Below the pieces are notes generated by a model that saw only the letters and a list, made by a program, of their open reading frames with translations, searched no databases and was not told the origin of the DNA. Below are positions 44,309 through 52,280 of a stretch of 64,000 bases of DNA, in pieces. Each line of letters begins with the position of its first letter. Position 1 is the stretch's first letter. Both the position numbers and the translations under genes were made by a program. This DNA comes from Pseudomonas sp. LRP2-20 (GTDB lineage Bacteria > Pseudomonadota > Gammaproteobacteria > Pseudomonadales > Pseudomonadaceae). The stretch is from positions 5,156,001 to 5,220,000 of the forward strand of contig NZ_AP025944.1 in the NCBI RefSeq assembly GCF_024349685.1. Reading direction: 5' to 3'.

Positions 44309-45247
44309 ATGGCGACACAAACCTCAGGCCGCTGGCAGCACAGCCACCAGTTCCACACCAGCAACCTCGGCGCCGAGCGCAAGACCCGGCTGGCCGTGTG
44401 GCTGACGGCGATCATGATGGTGGCGGAAATCGCCGGTGGCTGGTTCTTCAACTCCATGGCACTGCTCGCCGACGGCTGGCACATGAGCTCGCACGCCCTG
44501 GCCCTGGGGCTTTCGCTGCTGGCCTATGCTGCCGCACGCCGCTATGCCAAGGACCGGCGCTTCGCCTTCGGTACCTGGAAGATCGAGATTCTCGGCGGCT
44601 ATTCCAGCGCCCTGCTGCTGCTCGGCGTGGCCGGGCTGATGGCCTTCCAGTCGGCCGAACGGCTGCTGACGCCGGGGCCGATCCACTATGACGAGGCGAT
44701 CTTCATCGCCGTGATCGGCCTGGCCGTGAACCTGATCTGCGCCTGGCTGCTGCGTGACGATCACGATCATCACCATCATGCTCATGGCCATGACCATCAC
44801 CACGACCATGGCCATCACCACCACGACCTGAACCTGCGCTCGGCCTACCTGCACGTGATCGCCGACGCCGCCACCTCGGTGCTGGCAATCGTCGCCCTGC
44901 TGGCCGGCAAGCTCTGGGGCGCCAGCTGGCTCGACCCGGTAATGGGCCTGGTCGGCGCGGTGCTGGTGGCGCTCTGGGCCCGCGGCCTGCTGCGCGATAC
45001 CGGCCGCGTCCTGCTGGATGCCGAAATGGACGCGCCGGTGGTCGAGGAGATTCGCGAGGTGGTCGCCGAACTGCCGGTGCCCGCCACCATCACCGACCTG
45101 CATGTATGGCGCGTGGGCAAGGACCAGTACGCCTGCATCCTCAGCCTGGCCACCCAGGCGGCACTGAGCGCCGACAGCGTGCGCCAGGCACTGGGTGTGC
45201 ACGAGGAACTGGCCCACATCACCGTCGAGGTAAACGCCCTGGCATAG
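44309..45247 (+). CDS. dmeF: Cation diffusion facilitator DmeF
   Basis: 312 aa CDF metal exporter with about six membrane helices. The His-rich loop DHDHHHHAHGHDHHHDHGHH (about residues 151-170) and the metal-site residues AEIAGGW / ADGWHMSSHA are typical. The C-terminal domain is short and cupredoxin-like. By analogy with DmeF of Cupriavidus and rhizobia, Co2+ and Ni2+ efflux is likely. Its divergent neighbour is the matching sensor. Confidence 0.88.
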   Translation: MATQTSGRWQHSHQFHTSNLGAERKTRLAVWLTAIMMVAEIAGGWFFNSMALLADGWHMSSHALALGLSLLAYAAARRYAKDRRFAFGTWKIEILGGYSSALLLLGVAGLMAFQSAERLLTPGPIHYDEAIFIAVIGLAVNLICAWLLRDDHDHHHHAHGHDHHHDHGHHHHDLNLRSAYLHVIADAATSVLAIVALLAGKLWGASWLDPVMGLVGAVLVALWARGLLRDTGRVLLDAEMDAPVVEEIREVVAELPVPATITDLHVWRVGKDQYACILSLATQAALSADSVRQALGVHEELAHITVEVNALA

Positions 45248-45343
45248 CGCGGGCAGGCAGCTGGACGTCGAGCCCAGGCAACTGCGGCTCGGCCTTTGGC
45301 CCTATGGTGACCCGTCATTCAGCCAGTCACCAGGAGTTGTGCC

Positions 45344-45688
45344 ATGTCCGATTTCATCACCGTCCTGCGCGAAACCTGCCCGACGCCGGTCGTGGACGCC
45401 ACCAAGTGGAAGCGCATCGGCGGCGATCCGCACACCGTCAACCTCAACGCCTACCTGTCGGCCGACGGCAGCAAGATCATGGGTACCTGGATCTGCACCC
45501 CGGGCAAGTTCGAGGTCAACTACGAGAAGTGGGAGTTCTGCCACTTCCTCGATGGCTACTGCATCATCACCCCCGAAGGCGAAGAGCCGAAGCACCTGAA
45601 AGCGGGTGATGTGTTCGTGATCGAACCGGGGATGAAAGGCACTTGGGAAGTGGTTGAGACCGTGCGCAAGTATTTCGTCTTCGCCTGA
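45344..45688 (+). CDS. Cupin-domain protein (ureidoglycine-hydrolase type fold)
   Basis: 114 aa single cupin of the Cupin_3 family. The metal-motif positions are only partly filled: GTWICTPGKFEVNYEKWEFCHFLDGYCIITPEG gives a Glu/His pattern rather than the full HxHxE. It is likely a small binding or isomerase-type protein; function unknown. It is followed by a long hairpin. Confidence 0.75.
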   Translation: MSDFITVLRETCPTPVVDATKWKRIGGDPHTVNLNAYLSADGSKIMGTWICTPGKFEVNYEKWEFCHFLDGYCIITPEGEEPKHLKAGDVFVIEPGMKGTWEVVETVRKYFVFA

Positions 45689-45695
45689 TAAAAAA

Positions 45696-45762
45696 CATCG
45701 CGGGGCGGGTGCCCTTCCCTCTGGTGCGCAGTTACAGAGGGAAGGCCGCCCGGCCCGCGATG
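45696..45762 (-). terminator. Long terminator hairpin for the mmsAB direction
   Basis: CATCGCGGG...CCTTCCCTCTG mirrors CAGAGGGAAGG...CCCGCGATG across an 11-nt loop. On the minus strand the stem is followed by TTTTTT (forward 45690-45695), so it ends transcription from mmsAB. Confidence 0.82.
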
Positions 45763-45775
45763 AAGTCCTCGCTCG

Positions 45776-45916
45776 TCAATCCTTCTTGCGGTAGCCCTCG
45801 ACGATCGCCGAGAAGTCCTTGCCGCCTTCACCGCGCAAGCTCATCGCCTGATACAGCTGCTGGGCCAGCGCACCCAAAATCACCGGCTGGTGCGCCTGGC
45901 GCTCAGCCCCAGGTCC
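45776..45916 (-). pseudogene. Duplicated 3' fragment of mmsB
   Basis: The segment repeats the last codons of mmsB, ending RGEGGKDFSAIVEGYRKKD and stop, and includes 10 nt after the stop (copy 45766-45916 versus 46025-46188). It is about 93% identical apart from a 13-bp deletion at a CAGCC repeat. There is no start, so it is a fragment. It lies between the terminator hairpin and a REP pair. Confidence 0.9.
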
Positions 45917-45933
45917 AACAGGCATAACCGGCC

Positions 45934-46023
45934 TTTGTGGGAGCGGGCTTGCCCCGCGAACGCCGGCGTAGCCGGTGCCAGGCAACGGGTCGCCTGCTTC
46001 GCGGGGCAAGCCCGCTCCCACAA
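45934..46023. repeat. REP palindrome pair inside the mmsB duplication
   Basis: Inverted units TTTGTGGGAGCGGGCTTGCC and GGCAAGCCCGCTCCCACAA separate the mmsB fragment from the intact mmsB end. A CGCCGGCGTAGCCGG stretch sits in the middle. Confidence 0.92.
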
Positions 46024-46034
46024 CTCCTCGCTCT

Positions 46035-46925
46035 TCAGTCCTTCTTGCGGTAACCCTCGACGATTGCCGAGAAGTCCTTGCCGCCTTCACCACGCAGGCT
46101 CATCGCCTGATACAGCTGCTGGGCCACGGCGCCAAGGATCACCGGCTGGTGGGCCTGACGCGCAGCCTCGGTGGCCAGCCCCAGGTCCTTGAGCATCAGC
46201 TCAGCGCCGAATCCACCGGTATACCCACGCGAAGCAGGTGCAGTCTCGATGATGCCTGGCCACGGGTTGTAGGTATCGGAGCTCCAGCAGCGCCCGGTAG
46301 AGCTGTTGATGATCCCCGCCAGCACCTTGGTGTCGATGCCTAGCGCATTGCCCAGGGCCATGGCCTCGGACACGCCGATCATCGAGATGCCCAGCAGCAG
46401 GTTGTTGCAGATCTTGGCGATCTGCCCGGTCCCCACTTCGCCGCAGTGCACAATGTTGCGGCCCATCTGCGCCAGCACCGGCTGTAGCGTGGCGAACAGC
46501 TCGGCGCTGGCGCCGACCATGAAGGTCAGGGTGCCCGCCGCTGCGCCGCCTGTGCCGCCGGAGACCGGCGCATCGCCCATGTCGACGCCTTTGGCCGCTG
46601 CAGCCTTGGAAACCTCGCGGGCGGTCTGCGGGTCAATGGTGCTGCAATCCACGGTCGGGGTGCCTGGGCGGATGCCAGCCAGCACGCCCGTGTCGTCATC
46701 CAGGTAGACGCTGCGCACATGGGCCGCCGCCGGCAGCATGGTGATCACCAGCTCGCTGCTGGCCGCCGCCTCCTTGGGCGAGGCGCTGACCTGCCCGCCC
46801 AGTTCGGCGAGCTCGGCCAGCACGGTCTTGTTCAGGTCGAACAGATTCAGCTGGTGCCCGGCCTTGATCAGGTTGCGGGCCATGGGCGCGCCCATGTTGC
46901 CGAGGCCGATGAATGCGATACGCAT
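46035..46925 (-). CDS. mmsB: 3-hydroxyisobutyrate dehydrogenase
   Basis: 296 aa. The NAD loop GLGNMG is at residues 7-12. The catalytic-domain motifs DAPVSGGTGGA and the Lys in GQIAKICNN follow. It oxidises 3-hydroxyisobutyrate to methylmalonate semialdehyde in valine degradation. It starts 10 nt after the mmsA stop. Its 3' end is duplicated downstream. Confidence 0.95.
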   Translation of the reverse strand: MRIAFIGLGNMGAPMARNLIKAGHQLNLFDLNKTVLAELAELGGQVSASPKEAAASSELVITMLPAAAHVRSVYLDDDTGVLAGIRPGTPTVDCSTIDPQTAREVSKAAAAKGVDMGDAPVSGGTGGAAAGTLTFMVGASAELFATLQPVLAQMGRNIVHCGEVGTGQIAKICNNLLLGISMIGVSEAMALGNALGIDTKVLAGIINSSTGRCWSSDTYNPWPGIIETAPASRGYTGGFGAELMLKDLGLATEAARQAHQPVILGAVAQQLYQAMSLRGEGGKDFSAIVEGYRKKD

Positions 46926-46935
46926 GGCTTTCTCC

Positions 46936-48462
46936 TTAGCGCAGGCTGATGGTGGTGTTCACACCGTCATTGACGCTGTCGTCATCGAACCAACGGGCGG
47001 TGACGGTCTTGGTCTGAGTGTAGAACTGCACCACTTGCTTGCCGTACGGGCCGAGATCGCCGAGCTTGGAGCCGCGCGAGCCGGTGAAGCTGAAGAACGG
47101 TACCGGTACCGGGATCGGGATGTTGATGCCGACCTGGCCGATGTCGATCTCGCTCTGGAACTTGCGCGCCGCCGCACCGCTCTGGGTGAACAGGCCGGTG
47201 CCATTGCCGAACGGGTTGGCGTTGACCAGGGCGATGGCCTCATCGAGGGTGTCGACTTCCAGGGTCACCAGCACCGGGCCGAAGATTTCCTGGGTGTACA
47301 CCTGCATGTCGGTCTTCACCCCGGAGAACAGGGTCGGGCCGACGAAGTTGCCTTGCTCGTAGCCGGGCACTTTGACGCCACGGCCATCGAGTTCGAGTTT
47401 GGCGCCTTCCCGGATGCCGCTTTCGATCAGGCCCAGCACACGCTCCTTGGCGCGCTTGGAAACCACCGGGCCGACATCGGTGCCCGGCTCGCAACCGGCG
47501 TTGACCTTGAGCTTGCTCGCTGCCTCCTTGATGTCCGGCAGCCAATCACGCGCCTTGCCCACCAGCACCGCCACCGAGGTGGCCATGCAGCGCTGCCCGG
47601 CGGCGCCGAAGGCGGCACCGACCAGGGCGTTGACGGTTTGCGTGCGGTTGGCGTCAGGCAGCACCACGGCGTGGTTCTTCGCGCCCATCATCGACTGCAC
47701 GCGCTTGCCGTGCTGGCTGGCCAGGTTGTACACGTGGGTGCCGACTTCGGTGGAGCCGACGAAGGAAATCGCCTTGATGTCCTGGTGGGTGCAGATCGCA
47801 TCCACAACCTGCTTGCCACCGTGTACCACGTTGAGCACGCCCGCCGGCACACCGGCTTCCAGCGCCAGCTCGACCAGCAGCATGGTCGACAGCGGGTCCT
47901 GTTCGGAAGGCTTGAGCACGAAGGTGTTGCCGCAGACGATGGCCATCGGGAACATCCACAGCGGGATCATTGCCGGGAAGTTGAACGGGGTGATGCCGGC
48001 GCACACGCCGATCGGCTGGCGCAGGGTGTAGGTGTCGACGCCGCTGGCGACGTTCTCGGCAAACTCGCCCATCTGCAGGGTGCCGATGGAGGCCGCGTGC
48101 TCGACCACTTCCAGGCCGCGGAAGATGTCACCCTCGGCGTCGGCAAGGGTCTTGCCCTGCTCGGCGCTGAGCACCTGGGCGATGCGCTTGGTGTGTTCGC
48201 GGATCAGCGCCTGCAGCTTGAGCATGATGCGCATGCGTGCACCGATCGGGGTGTCACGCCAGGTCTTGAAGGCGCGCTGGCCAGCCGCCACGGCAGCGTC
48301 CACTTCTTCGACGGTGGCGAACGGTACCCGCGCCAGCACCTCTTGGGTGGCCGGGTTGACGATATCGCGCCATTCGCTGGTCTTCGACTCGACCCATTGG
48401 CCGTCGATCAGCAACTTGACCTGTTCGACCTTGGTCTTGTCAGGGGATTGTGGAGCGTTCAT
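46936..48462 (-). CDS. mmsA: Methylmalonate-semialdehyde dehydrogenase (CoA-acylating)
   Basis: 508 aa aldehyde dehydrogenase. The catalytic Cys292 is in GQRCMA, and the FVGSTEVG stretch and [11 protein letters not shown] segment are typical of MmsA. It converts methylmalonate semialdehyde to propionyl-CoA. AAGGAG precedes ATG 48462; the longer frame upstream overlaps the promoter. It heads the mmsAB operon. Confidence 0.95.
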   Translation of the reverse strand: MNAPQSPDKTKVEQVKLLIDGQWVESKTSEWRDIVNPATQEVLARVPFATVEEVDAAVAAGQRAFKTWRDTPIGARMRIMLKLQALIREHTKRIAQVLSAEQGKTLADAEGDIFRGLEVVEHAASIGTLQMGEFAENVASGVDTYTLRQPIGVCAGITPFNFPAMIPLWMFPMAIVCGNTFVLKPSEQDPLSTMLLVELALEAGVPAGVLNVVHGGKQVVDAICTHQDIKAISFVGSTEVGTHVYNLASQHGKRVQSMMGAKNHAVVLPDANRTQTVNALVGAAFGAAGQRCMATSVAVLVGKARDWLPDIKEAASKLKVNAGCEPGTDVGPVVSKRAKERVLGLIESGIREGAKLELDGRGVKVPGYEQGNFVGPTLFSGVKTDMQVYTQEIFGPVLVTLEVDTLDEAIALVNANPFGNGTGLFTQSGAAARKFQSEIDIGQVGINIPIPVPVPFFSFTGSRGSKLGDLGPYGKQVVQFYTQTKTVTARWFDDDSVNDGVNTTISLR

Positions 48463-48549
48463 CTGCGTTCTCCTTGGAATTATTGTCAGGACGAGATCGC
48501 CGGCGCCGGGCAAACGCGAGGTGGCGCCTTGGGGCTTTTTTCGAGTATA

Positions 48550-48563
48550 GATGTGCAAACATC
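48550..48563. promoter_or_regulatory. Candidate LysR box GATGT-GCAA-ACATC
   Basis: An interrupted palindrome lies in the 132-bp gap between mmsA and the divergent LysR gene, 32 bp before the LysR start. Confidence 0.45.
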
Positions 48564-48594
48564 CAACAAGAACGCACAAAAAAACCGGATCAAC

Positions 48595-49545
48595 ATGCAA
48601 AAAGACCTGACCTCCCTCAGTGCGCTGAACTGGGACGACCTGAAGTTCTTCCTCGAAGTGGCGCGCACGCGCAAGGCCAGCAGCGCGGCCAAACGCCTGG
48701 CCGTCGACTACACCACGGTGTCGCGGCGCATCAGCTCGCTGGAGGGCGCGTTGGGCACGCTGCTGTTCGAAAAATCACGCACCAACGGCTTCGTCCTGAC
48801 TGCCGAGGGGCAGCGCCTGCTGGGCTACGCGGAGTCGATCGAGAGCACCTTGCACATGGCCTGCGAGCAAGTCTCCGGCTCGGGCGTGGCGCTGTCGGGG
48901 CATGTGCGCATGGGCTGCACCGAGGGCTTCGGCAGCTTCTTCGTCACCCCGCAGCTGAGCCATTTCGTCGATGCCTACCCGGCGATCTCGGTGGATATCC
49001 TGCCGCTGCCGCACTTCATCAGCCTGTCCAAACGCGAGGCTGACATCGTCATCGCCCTGGAGCGGCCGGAGCATGGGCCTTACGTGTGCTGCAAGCTGTG
49101 CGACTACCGGCTGCGGCTGTATGCGACCCAGGACTACCTGGACAGCCATGCGCCGGTCCGCCAGGTCAGCGACCTGGCGAGCCACCCGTTCATCAGCTAT
49201 GTGGACGACCTGGCGTTCAGTTCGGAATTGCTCTACCTGGCCAACCTGATTCCCAATGCCAATGCGCATTTGCGCAGTACCAGTGTCATCGCCCAGTACA
49301 CGGCGGCGTTGCAAGGGCGTGGGTTGGCGATACTGCCGTGCTTTCTGGCGGCGCAGGATGCCCGGCTAGTGACGGTGCTGCCGGAGCAGATCGAGGTGAC
49401 GCGGCAATTCTGGATGTATTGCCGGGAGGATCTGCGCAAGTTGAAGCGGATTACCTTGCTGTGGGATTACATCCGCGGGGTGACCGAGGCGAATGCACCA
49501 TTGCTGATGGGAGAGACACGCGAGATTCGCTTTGCTCAGGGTTGA
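48595..49545 (+). CDS. LysR-family regulator of mmsAB
   Basis: 316 aa. The helix-turn-helix is at about 11-68 ([20 protein letters not shown] start). The divergent arrangement with mmsAB and the dyad at 48550 suggest it controls valine catabolism. In P. aeruginosa the analogous gene is AraC-type MmsR; this is a different family. ATG 48595 is the start of homology. The effector is not known. Confidence 0.85.
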   Translation: MQKDLTSLSALNWDDLKFFLEVARTRKASSAAKRLAVDYTTVSRRISSLEGALGTLLFEKSRTNGFVLTAEGQRLLGYAESIESTLHMACEQVSGSGVALSGHVRMGCTEGFGSFFVTPQLSHFVDAYPAISVDILPLPHFISLSKREADIVIALERPEHGPYVCCKLCDYRLRLYATQDYLDSHAPVRQVSDLASHPFISYVDDLAFSSELLYLANLIPNANAHLRSTSVIAQYTAALQGRGLAILPCFLAAQDARLVTVLPEQIEVTRQFWMYCREDLRKLKRITLLWDYIRGVTEANAPLLMGETREIRFAQG

Positions 49546-49579
49546 TGGAGGTCTTTAGGTTTTCGCCACAGCATTTCCA

Positions 49580-49822
49580 GCGCCTATGCGACCGAGCGCC
49601 GCCCGCGCGGCGCATCGCGAGCTGCGCTCGCTCCTACGTTTGTTTCGGGCCAATATTTCCTGTGGGATTTGCGCGCGTACGCCTTGGCGCATGGCGCGAT
49701 ATCGCGTCGTACCAACAAGGCGGTCGCGCGCGCCTGTCACAGGCGTTACTGGCCCGAAACAAACGTAGGAGCGAGCGCAGCTCGCGATGCGCCGCGCGGG
49801 CGGCGCTCGATCTCATAAGCGC
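49580..49822. repeat. 243-bp element with about 70-bp terminal inverted repeats (copy B)
   Basis: It is the same length as the copy at 10984-11226 and of the same structure: arms beginning GCGCCTATGCG and ending CTCATAAGCGC, with a middle near-identical to copy A (GGATTTGCGCGCG, CCAACAAGGCGGTCGCGCGC). The right arm is almost unchanged between copies, while the left arm has several substitutions. It fills most of the 335-bp gap between the LysR gene and the yfiB-type gene; no gene is seen in the rest. Confidence 0.85.
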
Positions 49823-49880
49823 CGAAAACCTCAAGGCAGGCACCTGTCAGCTACACCGCGCTGTATTCTTCACAGCTATT

Positions 49881-50372
49881 TCAATAAGACGCCACCACAA
49901 TCGACACCCGCCGGTTCTCGGTCCGCCCTGCGCTGGTGCGGTTGTCTGCCACCGGCTGCGTGCTGCCCAGCCCCCGGGTAAGAATGTTCTGCGCTGGCAT
50001 CCCCACGCCGGCCAGTGCCTTGGCCACACTCTGCGCGCGCCGTTCGGACAACTGCTGGTTGTACGCCGCCTTGCCAGAGGCATCGGCATGGCCATCGACC
50101 CGCACGCCCTGAATGCCCACCCCCAGCAACGCCTTGCCGATCCGCTCGACGATTGCCTGGCTCGCGCCGTTGAGGTTGTCCAGATCACTGCCGAACAGCA
50201 CCTTGCCCGACAGGTCGAATGCCCAGCCCTCGTCGGTGGGGGCAAAGCCTTCACGCTTGAGCACGGCAATCTGCTCGGCGGTCAGCCCTTGGGGCGGTGT
50301 GCTCTGGCACCCAGCCAGCGCCAGCAAGGCCAGCAACATCACGATGAAAGAAAAACGCAAACGCTGTATCAC
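49881..50372 (-). CDS. yfiB: OmpA-family lipoprotein YfiB
   Basis: 163 aa. The start is GTG 50372, with AGGAG 7 nt before it inside the end of yfiN. The lipobox LALAGC puts the lipidated Cys at about residue 22. The C-terminal OmpA domain (VDGHADASGKAAYNQQLSERRA) binds peptidoglycan. In the YfiBNR system YfiB sequesters YfiR and so activates YfiN. It is the last gene of the operon. Confidence 0.88.
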   Translation of the reverse strand: MIQRLRFSFIVMLLALLALAGCQSTPPQGLTAEQIAVLKREGFAPTDEGWAFDLSGKVLFGSDLDNLNGASQAIVERIGKALLGVGIQGVRVDGHADASGKAAYNQQLSERRAQSVAKALAGVGMPAQNILTRGLGSTQPVADNRTSAGRTENRRVSIVVASY

Positions 50373-50375
50373 GGT

Positions 50376-51647
50376 TCAACTCCTGTTCCTGTAATCGGCG
50401 GCGGACCGTTCCGTCTGTGCCGCTTGCCACTGGCCACGGCGCTTGCGCTTGGCCTGGTACATCGCCGCATCTGCGGCATTGAGGAGGCTGGCAGGGTCGC
50501 TGCCATCATCCGGGTAATAGGCGATGCCGACGCTCAGCGAGGTGGTAAGGCTCTCGCCGCCATCGAGCAGCATCGGCAGTTGCATGCTGGCGATGATCTT
50601 CTCGGCGATGCGCTCGGCATCCTCGCGCGAATGCAGCGGCGTCAGCAGTACGGCGAACTCGTCACCGCCCAGGCGGGCCACCAGGTCGTGCTCGCGCAGT
50701 TGCGCACGCACACGGTCGGCAACATTGATCAGCACTTGATCACCCACGGCATGGCCGAGGCTGTCGTTGATCTGCTTGAAGTGGTCACTGTCGAGAAACA
50801 GCAACGCCAGATGGTCTTGCTGGCGTGCGGCATTGCGCAGGCTACGGCTGAGGCGGCCCTCGAAGAACGCCCGGTTGGGCAGGCCGGTGAGGCTGTCGTG
50901 GCTGGCCTGGTGAGCCAGGGTGGCGTTCTCGTGCTGCAAATGGCTGTGCCATACCTCCAGTTCATCGAGCAACGCGTTGAAGTCGTTGCCCAACTCGTTG
51001 AGCTCGGCGATGGGCGCTTCCGGTACGCGGCGGTCGAAACTACGTTCGCGGCGGGCAGCGTGGGCGACGCTGGCCAGGCCGCGCAGGGGCCGGACGATAT
51101 CGCCGAGCAGGCGCCGCGACAGGTACAAGGCGACGAAGGCACTGAGGAGGGTGCAGAACAGGATGCCGCCAAGGCCGCTGAGCAGGAACAGCAGCAGGCT
51201 GCGGCCCTGGCCGATCAGCTCGATATGCCCGACCTTCTGTTGCTGGTGCATGATCGGCAGGTTGATCGGCTCATCCAGCAGGGCCGTCGCCACTTGCACC
51301 TCCAGGTGCCCGAGCAGGCTCTCATCGCTGCGTTGCCAATGCGCCAGCTGCTCACCGTCGTTGTTGAACACCTTGGCGTCGGCCACTTCTTCGGTTTTGG
51401 CGATCAGTTCCAGCGCCTCATTGGCCGCGGCACTGTCGTCGAACACTACGGCGGCTTCGACGGTGTAGTTGATCGAACGGGCAATCAGGTGCAGGTTGTG
51501 GTTGGCGTACACACGCAGGGCCAGCACGCCGAGCAGGGTCAGCGAGATGCCGGCCAGGCTCACCGCCAGCAGGGCCACGCTGAGGTGGCCACGGCCAAGT
51601 ACCGAGCGCAGGGTCGGGCGCACGCCCTGCTTGTTGCCGGCCTTCAT
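50376..51647 (-). CDS. yfiN: Diguanylate cyclase YfiN
   Basis: 423 aa. TM1 is at about 22-45, then a periplasmic PAS-like (CHASE8) domain, TM2 at about 150-175, a HAMP domain, and a GGDEF domain with an intact GGDEF active site preceded by the product-inhibition site R-E-H-D. It makes c-di-GMP and is repressed by periplasmic YfiR. It overlaps yfiR by 4 nt and is followed by yfiB after 3 nt. Confidence 0.92.
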   Translation of the reverse strand: MKAGNKQGVRPTLRSVLGRGHLSVALLAVSLAGISLTLLGVLALRVYANHNLHLIARSINYTVEAAVVFDDSAAANEALELIAKTEEVADAKVFNNDGEQLAHWQRSDESLLGHLEVQVATALLDEPINLPIMHQQQKVGHIELIGQGRSLLLFLLSGLGGILFCTLLSAFVALYLSRRLLGDIVRPLRGLASVAHAARRERSFDRRVPEAPIAELNELGNDFNALLDELEVWHSHLQHENATLAHQASHDSLTGLPNRAFFEGRLSRSLRNAARQQDHLALLFLDSDHFKQINDSLGHAVGDQVLINVADRVRAQLREHDLVARLGGDEFAVLLTPLHSREDAERIAEKIIASMQLPMLLDGGESLTTSLSVGIAYYPDDGSDPASLLNAADAAMYQAKRKRRGQWQAAQTERSAADYRNRS

Positions 51648-52210
51648 GGCAGTGCTCCGCGACGCCGTGACAGCTGCAGCACACTGGGGTGGATACGCAC
51701 TCCAGAACGCGCCACGGAGTCGAGGTTGACCTCGAAGGCGACCTGTTGATCGCTGACGCGCAGGCAGAACAGGCTACCGACCGTACACGGGTCGTCGGCT
51801 TCGCTGATGCTCAGTACCGGTCGGCCACTGATGGCCTGGAACAGGCGGTCGCGCTGGCCATCGTCGAGCTTGCCGATGTACACGGCGTCACAGGCCTGGG
51901 CAACCTGCCGGTCGTCGGCCAGCAGGCGCCTTACCTGCAAAGGTTGCCCGGAGTTCTGCACGCTGCCTTTGATCAGGTCGTCGGCGTATTCGGTGGGGCC
52001 GACCAGGCACAGGCGCAAGGGCACGGGCTCGGTAGGCCAGCGCGCGTAGCTGAGGATACCCAGGACCACCTGGGTCACCGCCCTGGCACGCTGCTGGGCC
52101 TGCGCCGCGGTGGCCGAACCGTCCGCCTGGGCAGGGCCGGCCAGTAGTGACAAGGCAACCAGCAGCAGCGAAAGCGCGCAGCCTGTCAACCGCTCCCTGG
52201 CGCCTGTCAT
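51644..52210 (-). CDS. yfiR: Periplasmic regulator YfiR (DUF4154)
   Basis: 188 aa. The signal peptide ends at about residue 29 (GPAQA). The DUF4154 body contains LSYARWPTEP, LCLVGPT and the Cys pairs typical of YfiR (ADDPCTVGSLFCLRV). It represses YfiN in the periplasm. It begins the three-gene yfiRNB operon, in which c-di-GMP output depends on envelope state. Confidence 0.88.
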   Translation of the reverse strand: MTGARERLTGCALSLLLVALSLLAGPAQADGSATAAQAQQRARAVTQVVLGILSYARWPTEPVPLRLCLVGPTEYADDLIKGSVQNSGQPLQVRRLLADDRQVAQACDAVYIGKLDDGQRDRLFQAISGRPVLSISEADDPCTVGSLFCLRVSDQQVAFEVNLDSVARSGVRIHPSVLQLSRRRGALP

Positions 52211-52280
52211 GTGAGAATTCTCTCAAAATCCTGTCGAAGTCGGCGCAACGATAGCACAACGCTGGCTGTCTGTAGGCGCG

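Noticed and set aside
44758..44826. CAC/CAT-rich stretch as a possible tandem DNA repeat
   Set aside because: It encodes the His-rich metal loop of DmeF and is explained by the protein.
46738..49545. Very long open frame antisense to mmsA and running into the LysR gene
   Set aside because: It is an effect of high GC on the opposite strand of mmsA; only the part from 48595 has LysR homology.
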